A stretch of 64,000 nucleotides of DNA, taken from Gaertneriomyces semiglobifer. Lineage: Eukaryota > Chytridiomycota > Chytridiomycetes > Spizellomycetales > Spizellomycetaceae. Numbering within the stretch: position 1 is the first letter of the stretch; each line of letters begins with the position of its first letter. Below the pieces are notes generated by a model. It saw nothing but the letters and a program-made list of their open reading frames with translations. It had not been told where the DNA came from and searched no databases. Position numbers and translations under genes: made by a program. Below, one piece after another: positions 1 through 9,050 of this stretch. The stretch covers positions 1-64,000 of the forward strand of contig JAHLKF010000027.1 of the NCBI GenBank assembly GCA_025558075.1, written 5' to 3'.

Positions 1-558
1 CCTGGTTAGGGTATCCCTATGACGTGTATGTCACCGGGACCCCCTTACAACAAACTGAAAGGGACGCAGACTTGGAAAGTTGTCTGGTGACGTTCGGTCG
101 CAGAGTGTGATCGGAGTACCCATTATCAAGACCAAAGACTGCCGCTACAGAACTATGCTATGCCTCTTTCAAAACTTCACCTGAGGCTCAATTCAGGACA
201 TTTACTCCATTACATCCCATTCTGGATGTCCCACATGATACTGGCACTAAATTTACAAACGCACCATTCAATGAAAACGAAAAATATAGAAATTATCCAG
301 TGGAGTCAAGGTGACATGTGTACTTGCCATTACCTAGACTACATAGTTGATGGTCAAATAAAAAGGCTTGAGGAGCATTGCATCCCAGAGCAGCCAAGGA
401 GGCTTCTGTAGGTGTCGAGTACAAAATTAGTCAAATTTGGTGTTGCATCAGTGCATCAGTGATTGGTATGTTAGCATTTGGAGTCTAGTTAGAAATTTTT
501 CGAAGCAGCAGTGTAGGCATGATATGTATAAGGAATATGATAGTGTGACAAACTCTAA
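1..558. other. No gene recognised at the window start
   Basis: I see no convincing gene here. Short open frames exist, the longest on the plus strand at 160-411 (83 codons), but it has no recognisable motif or splice context. The stretch lies next to a decayed methyltransferase, so it may be gene-poor or degenerate sequence. Confidence 0.4.
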
Positions 559-561
559 AAC

Positions 562-1646
562 TTATCTCGCTACCGGGGCGCGCCAGTCCCTAGAGGCAAA
601 TGGTCGTTTGTAGAGATCATGTCGTTGCTTATCTCTCCTTATCCGACTCATCTTGTACTCGATTGCGCTGAGTTGCGCTTGCCACAGTGGCTTGTAAAAT
701 GATAGAGCATAATCCGTTAACTTCTCCTTAATAGCATACTCGCTTCCTTCCAGTACTAAACATGATTGGACCCCGGTCGCCTCATCCGATACATCAATGG
801 TCTTCAACGCACTTTCTAACTATTCGAGCAAATGGGTGGTTACGGCAGCCTCTCGGCCATACTTCAAACCGACGAGATAAAACGAGCTGCGGAGCGTATG
901 AACTCCTTTCGGCTTGACGGGCATCAGTTTGTTTACAATAGATTGCGTAACAGATGTAGCATCTCAACGGTATGTAGCTGCGGTTTCATATGGCAAACCA
1001 TAACCAGAGTTCCTCCTTGTTGCAAATTCTGTAATGCCGCCATAACTGAGAATACGCCAACAACTGCCGTGAGTGCTTTCGTAGTGGTGGAGGACTCTCT
1101 TTGGATGGATCGATGGTCTCATGATCTATATATGGATCCGGCAATTACAAGATGGCATTGTTCGTCGGGGAGCCCTTGACTCGCATCCGGGTGAAGATAC
1201 CACCTGATAGATACCGGCGAATCGGTGACGTCCCGATATTCACAGTGGTATCGGGACGGATCTTCCAATATGCCTTCCATAACCATGGGTATCCTGCCCA
1301 TCTCTGGCGGTAACGTAACTCCCATCCCAATCGAATCAGGGTTATGTTCCAGAATCCACCGCGAGAATCCGCCGGGTGCGCAACCGAGGTCTAAAAACCG
1401 TTTGACCTCCCCATTCACAGCTCCGCCCGAACAGCTATCGACCTCCTCCATCGCTCCGTGAAACTGGTTGGCAACGCTCACCTTCTTTTGGCGATTCTCT
1501 AGTTGCGACGCATTACCGAAGAGGACATTCAAGAACTTGGTATTCAGAGACTCGGTGATAAGCGCAAGCTCTTGACCCTTTTTCCGACGATCGTGTGGGC
1601 ACTTTGTGGTGATCGGGGGTGTCTGATTGTGGTGGCGGTAACTCAA
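562..1646 (-). pseudogene. Broken FtsJ-like (RrmJ-type) SAM methyltransferase
   Basis: This is a remnant of an FtsJ-family ribose 2'-O-methyltransferase-like protein. The first part (1646 to 1119) carries the SAM-binding motif DLGCAPGGFSRWIL and then HLVIAG, where family members usually have a DG pair. An in-frame TGA at 1119-1121 stops it. The same frame continues with clear homology (AALQNLQQGGTLVMV, then KPQLHTVEMLHLL). Near 940-950 it shifts frame and resumes as KPKGVHTLRSSFYLVGLKYG, the usual family C-terminal block. A second in-frame stop (TAG, 820-822) precedes a last open segment down to 562. There is no ATG at the 5' end: the frame is open upstream to about 1745. The breaks are not explained by introns of correct phase. 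Assembly error is possible but would need three separate mistakes. Confidence 0.72.
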
Positions 1647-1723
1647 GTTAGTCCACTGATTGCACTTTGCTAAACGTGCGGCAACGCCTCGAGCCCGTTT
1701 CGCACCTCTCCTGGTAGTGCCAG

Positions 1724-1978
1724 TTGTGTTCCGGCGAATGTGGGTTCACATCTGGTTATACCAGTCGAGGAGCTCCAGTGGGCACAGAAGGCACTACAAG
1801 CATTGCAACAGGAGATCAGTATAATGTAATTATACTGAGCGGTCCGTACTCGAGTGGCAAAACTTCCACCGTTTTTCTTTGGATTTTTGACCAGCTGTCA
1901 GCAACGCCGAAATATGAAATTACCATGATCGACGGCGCGCATTTGTTTGGACTCGAAGGGGAAGTCAGCAACATCTGA
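1724..1978 (+). pseudogene. P-loop NTPase-like fragment
   Basis: This is an 84-codon open stretch with a Walker A-like motif, GPYSSGKTS, after a hydrophobic strand (NVIIL), and a possible strand-Asp pair (ITMID) about 40 residues later. It has no ATG start and no recognisable partner exons, and its 5' end overlaps the 5' side of the broken methyltransferase on the other strand. I cannot assign a family. A relic of an AAA or other P-loop ATPase is the simplest reading. A chance motif is possible. Confidence 0.3.
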
Positions 1979-2686
1979 AAAATGTTTTGGCGGCAAAATG
2001 GGACACTTTCTGGCTTGCAAATAATTCATTCACATCCGGCTTGGGATTTGTGGGAAGGCACTTCAAGCCAAATATGGTGGTATGTTAGTCGTTGCGCGCA
2101 TGTCAATTAGCGATGCTTGAACTAACTAACGGTCATTAGCTGGCAAGCGTCAGACGTCCTTTCTTCGCCCCGAAAGTGATTTTTTTTGCCTTGGCGCCGG
2201 GACGCGTCTCGCCGAGCGAGCGAGCGAGTGAGCTTGCAACAACTCCTCCAGTCAACTGCAGCAGCGACCCCCAGAGGAGGCGCAAGCAAGCAGGCAGGGG
2301 ATTCTTACTTCTAAGTGATGTATGAATTTCCTTCGAAACTTTCCATTAGTGCTTGTTTGCTGCCTCACTCACTACCTCAGCTCCAGCATTTTGTTGGACC
2401 CTCGCGCACAGCACTCAACGTCCTGGAGTCATCTACACCAACGCATTCCTCTGGTTTTACTAGACAGGTCTGGACCTTCCTTTTTATTATAAGGATTACA
2501 CTTGCTTTCCTCTCCCCCCCCCCCGCGCATTGCGAGTTTACGCAGAGTAGAAAGCAGATAGATACAAAGAGCAGCAGCAGCAAGCAGCTCTCTCCCTCCC
2601 TCCTCCTCCTCCTCCTGTACTCTTTCATTTTATCCTTACAGTCGCTTCGGTACTTCTCATTCGCATACCCCTTTTAAAACCTGGCA
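1979..2686. other. Non-coding region upstream of the membrane-protein gene
   Basis: No gene seen. The stretch holds low-complexity sequence: a short GAGC repeat near 2214-2232, a run of about 12 C residues near 2513-2524, and a CTC/CTT-rich pyrimidine stretch near 2590-2615. CT-rich tracts like these are common just upstream of fungal transcription starts, so this is likely the promoter and 5' UTR of the gene starting at 2687. Confidence 0.4.
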
Positions 2687-3135
2687 ATGGCTCGCCATAC
2701 GGCTTTCATGCTTTCACTGCTATGGGCAGCCGTCTTTACCTGGATTCCAACAATCGTGGCACAACGAAGATTGCCTGAAGGAGAGGTCTGTTGGAAGCCG
2801 GATGAATGTCAGATTGGCTTGGTCTGCAATGGCTGCACCAAAAAGACATGCAAGCGGCCAGACGATCCAGAAATGGAAGAGGATTCAAAATGCTCAAAGC
2901 TCACCCTGTTTCTGAAGATTGGAGCTATCATCGTGGTTGTTGCTGTCATGTCGGTTGGTCTCGTCATTTATTACGTTCACAAGCGGGACAAGAGAAAGAG
3001 CGGCCAGAAACTCGCAGCCCAAGGTCCAGAAATGCCATTGGAAAACGTCAAACCCTCAACGAATGCCGAGTGGTTGCCCCCGTACGGAGGTGATTACAGC
3101 GCACCGCAGGACAATGGGTATCGCCAACCTCACCC

Positions 3136-3168
<33 letters not shown>

Positions 3169-3232
3169 GCAGTGGTATAATCAGCAGCAGAATGCCGGGC
3201 AACAGCGATTCTATAATGACCAACAGGCGTAG
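2687..3232 (+). CDS. Type I single-pass membrane protein, Cys-rich ectodomain, polyQ tail
   Basis: This is an intronless 181-aa protein that I do not recognise as a named family. Layout: a signal peptide (about residues 1-25, ending near IVAQRR), then a short ectodomain (about 27-73) with six cysteines in CxxxxxC, CxxC and similar spacings, suggesting a small disulfide knob. One strong transmembrane helix follows (about 74-97, GAIIVVVAVMSVGLVIYYV), then a basic stop-transfer stretch (HKRDKRK) and a cytosolic tail rich in Pro, Asn and Gln. The tail contains a pure polyglutamine run encoded mainly by CAA, and YNQQQ/YNDQQ motifs. The order fits a small cell-surface protein with a flexible cytoplasmic tail. 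The ATG is preceded by CAATGGC and a CT-rich leader. Confidence 0.7.
3138..3172 (+). repeat. CAA/CAG trinucleotide repeat (polyglutamine)
   Basis: This is about eleven near-pure CAA codons ending in CAG, inside the cytosolic tail of the membrane protein at 2687. It encodes an uninterrupted run of 12 glutamines. Pure repeats like this often vary in length between strains. Confidence 0.9.
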
Positions 3233-3420
3233 ATTGACCGTTTTTTTAGTTTGCTTATATAGGATAGGAGGACGTATTACCGACGTACTGTCAGTTGATA
3301 CTCGCATTAATTGTTGTAGGTTTGCGATTGTAATTGCGATAGGAGCTCGGGAAGAATACACGCACATAACGACTGCATACTGCATCATATCTGTAAATAA
3401 TCTAACGCATACTCCCAGCA

Positions 3421-5647
3421 ATGGACTCTAGCTCGCAAACTAGTCCGCAACCGGTAACAGCGCCGTCGCCGGTCTCCCAACTTTACAATTGTCTGTCGAC
3501 TATTCCCACTTTTTCCACTACTCAGATCGTGCCGACTGCAAGTGGTTGCCGGGCCTCCATCACCTTTAGCATTCGAGACACCACCCTCAACAAGCGTCGC
3601 AAGTACTCTACCGAAGCGTGGCTTTCAAAGCACGACGGACAAGTGGATATTCAAGTTGGATCGCCGGCCGAGCTCTCCGATGCCATTAGCTTGACAACAA
3701 CATCCAGAGACGGGACAAAAACGATTTCATTAAGGACTGAAGAGAAGGACGGCAAAAAAAAGAGATTTGTAGAAATTTGGAAAGGGGTCCTGCTTGAAAA
3801 GTCCATCAATGTGTCCGAAGTACACGAAGACTTTTACGCCGACGACACCTTTGGCGCTCTTTCACTCTCGCCAAAGGAGAACAAACTCGCCTACATTGCC
3901 GAAAAGAAACTCGATGAGGATAAGACATATCGAAAATTCGAGCTCAAACCAGATTGGGGAGAGAAGTTGAGTAAGAAAGAGCCGCCTGTCATCATCATTG
4001 TCGATCTGGAATCCGAGACCGTGGAAACCGTCAAGAGTCCCGACGATCTGGATGTAGGCCAAGTGATATTTGGCCCCGAAGGTGAAAGTCTAGTCTTCTG
4101 GGGTGTCCAAAATGCTCTGAAGTACGGTCTCGTCGCCTGCTACAACCGTGTGGCAGGCATCTTCAAGTCTGATCTCAAGGGTGACAACCTAATCCGCATT
4201 TCAGCCGAAGATGTGAGCGCTCGCTCTCCACGCATTGTCGGTAACAACATTGTCTATCTAGCTAATCCAGTTGGAGGACCACATTGGACAAATTCCATCC
4301 TCCTTGCCTACGATCTTTCCGCAAAGTCCACCCGCGCGGTCGTCGATTACGTTGAGACGCCTGCTTCGGAGACCGCATTTCCCGGACTATTCCTTGGTAG
4401 ATTGCCCAACGCAGTGGTCAATGTAAACAACAGCCTCTGGATTTTGACCGATACCATCTGGAGGAGCCGCAAAACAGTCGTGGCAATTAACCCGGAAAAT
4501 GGAAAAGTGATTGAACTGACACCTGGAATTCAATCTGGCTCATGGGGCATATTGCGAGTAAAGGATACTTTTTGCGTTTTGACTAGAAGTGAACCTGGCG
4601 TGCCGCAGCAAATTGTAAGTATCTTTCTCACAGTCGCAGTGGGCCGCAGCAACCGTACTTACACAATCTAACTGCTAGTACATCGGCATCCTCTCGGCTT
4701 CTGGAGACTCCATCTCGCTTACAACCCACCAAGTTCCTTTACCTAGGTCGTCAGGCTTGCCAGACCTGACGTGGCAAACGATTGTCCATACCTCACGGTC
4801 TCCACTCCTCGAGTCGATCCTCATTATTCCCAAAGCAGCACAAGAAACTACCATGTTTGGTGGCCAATTGCCACCGCTCATCGTCTCACCTCACGGTGGA
4901 CCGCATGCGGCGTACACAACCGATTTCAATCTGCTCATCAGCGCCATCGTCTCCATGGGTGCAGCAGTCGTGTTGACTAATTACAGAGGATCCATCGGAT
5001 TCGGCAAAAAGAACGTAGACGACCTGATTGGCCGCGTAGGTGAACTGGACACGAGTGATACACACGCCATTGCCGAGGACGTCATCTCAGGAGGCAAAGT
5101 CGACAAAGATCGCGTTTATCTCATGGGTGGATCTCACGGCGGCTTCGTGTCGGCATTCCTGTCTGGCTTACAGCCAACGTTTTACAAGGGTGCTATTCTA
5201 CGCAACCCTGTCACCTCCCTTGTCACTACCCCAGCACAATCGGACATTCCTGATTGGTCATATGCTGAGGGAGGACTCGCTTACGATTTGGACTCTCCAC
5301 CTATTCCTAGCATGGAGCTCTATCGAAAGCTGTGGGATGGTAGTCCCGTCAGTGTTTTAAGCAAAGTCAGGTGTCCCACCTTATGCCTGATTGGCGAGAA
5401 TGACCGTCGCGTGCCTCCGTATGAAGGCATGAGTTGGGCCCGCATGCTCAAAGGTCGTGGAGTGGATGCGAGGTATGTGCAAGTCACTTCCAAGCTTCGG
5501 CGGATGACCTTGTTAACCGTTGTGCACCGCTTCTTTAGAACGTTCATATACCCAAGTGTTGGACACGCATTGGATACCGTCGAGGCCGAAACGAACGGCT
5601 TTGAGGCAATCGCTAATTTTCTGCTGGAAGTCAACGGAAAGAAGTAA
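3421..5647 (+). CDS. Acylaminoacyl-peptidase-like S9 (prolyl oligopeptidase family) peptidase
   Basis: This is a serine peptidase of the prolyl oligopeptidase family, closest to acylaminoacyl-peptidase (APEH). Known members release N-acylated amino acids from peptide N-termini in the cytosol. Exons: 3421-4614, 4679-5472, 5539-5647, giving 698 aa. The first two thirds match the beta-propeller region. The C-terminal alpha/beta-hydrolase domain shows HGGPH, the nucleophile motif GGSHGGF (Ser about 550), ENDRRVP (Asp about 640) and VGHA (His about 672), a complete catalytic triad. Intron 1 uses GTAAGT/CTAG. Intron 2 (66 nt) is in frame without a stop and could be missed, but removing it gives DARTFIYPSVGHA, which fits the family. 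No signal peptide is seen. I prefer APEH over the DPP4 or oligopeptidase B branches with moderate confidence. Confidence 0.88.
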
Positions 5648-5846
5648 TCGCTCCTTTTGTGTTTATAGAACGCTGCACATGGAAAACGCACGTACATAAA
5701 GGGGTATAAGTCGAGCATTCATACAGCATTATCCACATCCGTGAGATGACATATTATAAGTCATTTATTACTTGTGAAGGGATTGCGACCAAAGTTGAAC
5801 ATCCGGTGAGAAAGCGTCTATCCAGGACAAAAAAAGAAAAAGTGCA

Positions 5847-5918
5847 AGGTCCCGGGGAGAATCGAACTCCCGTTATCAGATTCAGAGTCTGATGTGATAA
5901 CCCCTACACTACGGAACC
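5847..5918 (-). tRNA. tRNA-Gln (anticodon CTG)
   Basis: This is a 72-nt cloverleaf on the minus strand. The acceptor stem is GGTTCCG paired with CGGGACC (one G-U pair), the anticodon stem TCAGA/TCTGA with loop CTCTGAA, so the anticodon is CTG. The T-arm is GGGAG-TTCGATT-CTCCC. There is no intron and no encoded CCA. It sits alone in the gap between the S9 peptidase and the GTPase gene. Confidence 0.93.
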
Positions 5919-6182
5919 GACGGATGAAAAGAATAATGGCTCTAAGCTCTCATTATACAGAATTGGTGCTAAGGATGCCCTTCACATCGGATCGTTAATC
6001 GGTGGTAAACCGATTTTTTGGGAGATGGAGAAGTATTTCTGTGGTTTATTGGATGGTATTTGTGAACAGTGCACCATTTAAACAGAAAGATGCAAGATCC
6101 ATTCATTCTTTCACACGTCAAATGAACAAATCAGTATCATGCCGACTTGGTAAGCCATGATGACAGTTTCATTTTCCTTCCA

Positions 6183-8093
6183 TTATTCTACGCTTACAAC
6201 GATCCCGACGGCGCCTCCCTTCGATCCTCTCACGACAACCACTGCCCCAACAGGAACATAGACGTTCACGCTTCTCTGTCTGAAGGCAAATGTTTCCAGG
6301 CGCTCTCCTTGGTGAGGCAAACTTCCCGATGGAACGGCAGGCGACAATAAGGATCGTATGCATACACCGCCAACACCGACGTACGCTACGCCGTTGCCTC
6401 GAAACTCCTCTTCCCGACCGTGTAATATTCTCAACGTAAACAGTCTTCTACTCTCGCTCGGAACTGTCGCGACAAGGACGGATGATCGCGAAAGCTTGAT
6501 ATCGGCGAGCGGCGATGACATTGATGATGCGGACGGAAATGAAACACATACGGATCCGTGTTGTCCAGCGGAAAGTGAAGACACCGGCACAGTGTGGTGA
6601 TGAATCGACGTAATCGTCACCGGGAGATAGGAAAAAGCCTGTGCGCCGCCGCCCTTGGCAGCACCGTTGGATGAATAGGAAAGCGGGCCAACAAAGAGTT
6701 GCATTCCAACGTGTAGCGACCCACGGAAGACTGTACCGTATAAAATGGGAGGACGATGGGTGGTTATGACAAACTCGGTGGGACCTGGCATCGCTGATTG
6801 ACGCGCCACTGTTGCAGAAGGCACGCAGTGTAAAGCTTGCGCGGATCTGGGACGTAGATGTGCCAGGAAGCCCAGTAGGGGGAGCATAGTAGGAAGGGCA
6901 ATCGCAGCTGATAAAAACAACGGTACGGTGATACCGTCGCAGAATGTTGACGCAATCTCCTCAACCCCTCCGCTTTCGTTGATAACCTCCACCTTCTTTT
7001 TTCCAGCGACGAATGACAGGACGCCGGTCAAGCAGTTGGCCAGTTCCTCTTTGCTGCATCTATCCACCCCGCTCACGACAATTCCGTAAGGGATATGGAG
7101 CGCCTCACACAAAAAGATCATCTCACGTGTAAATTTATCAAGTCCTCTCGTTGGCGCGACCAAGATGAAGGCATAATGAGGTTGATGTGCAGTAAAAGCC
7201 CGAATGGTTGTTCGCTGATATTTGGGCAATCCAGGGGTATCCATGAGTGATACCGTATGTTTCGCGCTGTTGACTACGTGTCTCAACGTGGGATGCGTCG
7301 GGCTATAGCGTATCGCGTTGCCGTCAGGGTCGAACCCAATTAGATGAGTTGTGAGGGTGGAAGTGTGTCCGCTTCGCAGCTCATGTTGGTGACGGTGCAG
7401 GTGAAGTCGTGATTTCCCACGCCCGTTGTCAGGTTCCCCGTGAAGCAGGCATCCAATCAAGGTGGATTTACCAGTCTGCGGGCCACCCAGAATCACGATG
7501 CGCGCCTCTGTTGAGGATACTGTGCGATAATGTTCCGTGACTCTAATCTTCAGGCACGTACGCTGCTCGTGGACTTCACCAACAGTGCAGCTTTCGACTA
7601 TCTCAAATTCCGCTCCCAGGTTACTACACATTTTGGCAATGACCTTCACACTTTCCTCAACCTCTTCATCTGTTAGCCCCATCAGGCGGCCACAATCACT
7701 CACACCCAGAAAGTACCACGCAATGCCAAATCCTTCAGCCAATCTCCACTTCAGCTGGGTCGTAAGATGTGCTATTCTCGCACTGGACAGGTTGAGGAGT
7801 TGTAGTTTGTACTCGCATGATCCGGCCTCGCGCTCTGGACGAATATCCGTATTCGCAGTAGAAGCCGCTGTCAACGAAGGTATTGAGGACGAATGATACA
7901 TGCGGTCAATGGAGTCCGCAAGCGTCTGCCGCTTTTCGTCCGGAGTAAGAAACAGGTTCACGCCCTGTGAATCACCTACGGCACATTCTGGATCAACCAC
8001 GGCGCCCTTTTTCTCGTATCTAGTTTCGGCAAACGGGCGTGGCTTTCTTTTTATTCTGCCAGGCTTCGTTATCAAATCTGCCCTGTTAAGCAT
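6183..8093 (-). CDS. GTPBP1/GTPBP2-like translational GTPase
   Basis: This is an intronless 636-aa GTP-binding protein of the GP-1 (GTPBP1/GTPBP2) branch of elongation-factor-like GTPases. Animal members act on stalled or non-optimal translation and mRNA turnover. The family's N-terminal block is followed by the G domain: Walker A GGPQTGKST (about 203-211), DTPG (about 285-288), and the position of NKxD/TKxD filled by SGVD (about 341-344). Beta-barrel domains resembling EF-Tu domains II and III follow. The first in-frame ATG is at 8093. The reading frame is open a few codons further upstream, but only with non-ATG codons. The altered G4 motif (Ser for Asn/Thr and Gly for Lys) could weaken guanine specificity or be branch-typical. 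Family call good, exact ortholog less sure. Confidence 0.85.
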   Translation of the reverse strand: MLNRADLITKPGRIKRKPRPFAETRYEKKGAVVDPECAVGDSQGVNLFLTPDEKRQTLADSIDRMYHSSSIPSLTAASTANTDIRPEREAGSCEYKLQLLNLSSARIAHLTTQLKWRLAEGFGIAWYFLGVSDCGRLMGLTDEEVEESVKVIAKMCSNLGAEFEIVESCTVGEVHEQRTCLKIRVTEHYRTVSSTEARIVILGGPQTGKSTLIGCLLHGEPDNGRGKSRLHLHRHQHELRSGHTSTLTTHLIGFDPDGNAIRYSPTHPTLRHVVNSAKHTVSLMDTPGLPKYQRTTIRAFTAHQPHYAFILVAPTRGLDKFTREMIFLCEALHIPYGIVVSGVDRCSKEELANCLTGVLSFVAGKKKVEVINESGGVEEIASTFCDGITVPLFLSAAIALPTMLPLLGFLAHLRPRSAQALHCVPSATVARQSAMPGPTEFVITTHRPPILYGTVFRGSLHVGMQLFVGPLSYSSNGAAKGGGAQAFSYLPVTITSIHHHTVPVSSLSAGQHGSVCVSFPSASSMSSPLADIKLSRSSVLVATVPSESRRLFTLRILHGREEEFRGNGVAYVGVGGVCIRSLLSPAVPSGSLPHQGERLETFAFRQRSVNVYVPVGAVVVVRGSKGGAVGIVVSVE

Positions 8094-9050
8094 GATGCGT
8101 TTTCTATCCACCACCGTGAGTGGCTAGCCCACTCTGATGCAATGACGTGCCCGTCTCAAGTTGGTTCTGAACGTAGTCGTTGTCAGATATCGGAAAGTCA
8201 TGTAAGGCAATCACCAAATCGCAACTTAGGATAAGCTAATGTCGAAGGGTAAATATGCGCTGATGTAGGCGGTATGAAGAGTCCCGCTTGTTCGTAGTAA
8301 AGAGTGGGAAGGTTGGAACTTGAACAGTATTTAAAGAAACAGGGCAGTCAATGGCATATAATTCTGACTTTGCCAATGTAAAAGCCAACCATTAGCTGAA
8401 TAATTCACATGAATCATGTTGCCGACCAAGGTTCAATGACTTACCCTCCAATCCGAAACCTCTTGAGGGAAGGCGGTGGCCTAACTACTCTGCCTTGCTT
8501 GCTCCTACCGTCATCTGTCGTTCAAACAATCTTCTGAGCACAGCTGCTGCTCGCCGCAAGTGCTCGAGCATAGCCTGCCTCACCTGTAAATAGCTGTCTC
8601 CTGCTTGCAATGTTCTGGAGCGACATCGACGCGCCGAGCCCATGTTGACGCGCATTCCAGTCCCAAAATTACCCAACGCTGCGGTTGAATGGAAGGAGTC
8701 TAGACAAGAAAGGTATGTAGATAGGCAGATGCGTTGGCGAGCATGGCGAGTATGGCGAGCAGGGGTGTGTGTTTGGGATGGCCGCTGTGAGCAGATACGA
8801 CAACGACACAACATCTCGCTATTATATGTGCTCATTACAGTACATGGGCACTACATGAGGTGCAAATCTCTCGGGTAAACTCGAGACAAGAGTCAATGGT
8901 AGAATAACATAACATGTCCGTATGAAGTTCTGGTCTCGCAAAATGAAAGGCGACAGTGGCCTTTGATCAATTGTGTTGGCTTGACATAAAAAACCAAGCT
9001 ATCTGAAATACCGTTCGCAGGGAACCCTCCCTGTGTGCCCCAGTCCCTCC
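8094..9050. other. Gap between GTPase and OGDH genes; one weak small open frame
   Basis: This holds the 5' flank of the GTPase gene and the 3' flank of the dehydrogenase gene. On the minus strand a small frame begins at ATG 8643 and ends at 8485, with basic residues and a helical C-terminal part (MLEHLRRAAAVLRRLFERQM). A possible splice donor (CAG/GTGAGG) interrupts it. I do not recognise it and would not call it a gene without transcript support. Confidence 0.3.

Noticed and set aside
1049..1149. An intron that would remove the TGA in the FtsJ-like gene
   Set aside because: The available donor (GTAATT) and acceptor (TTCTCAG) give the wrong phase, and the later frameshift and TAG would remain.
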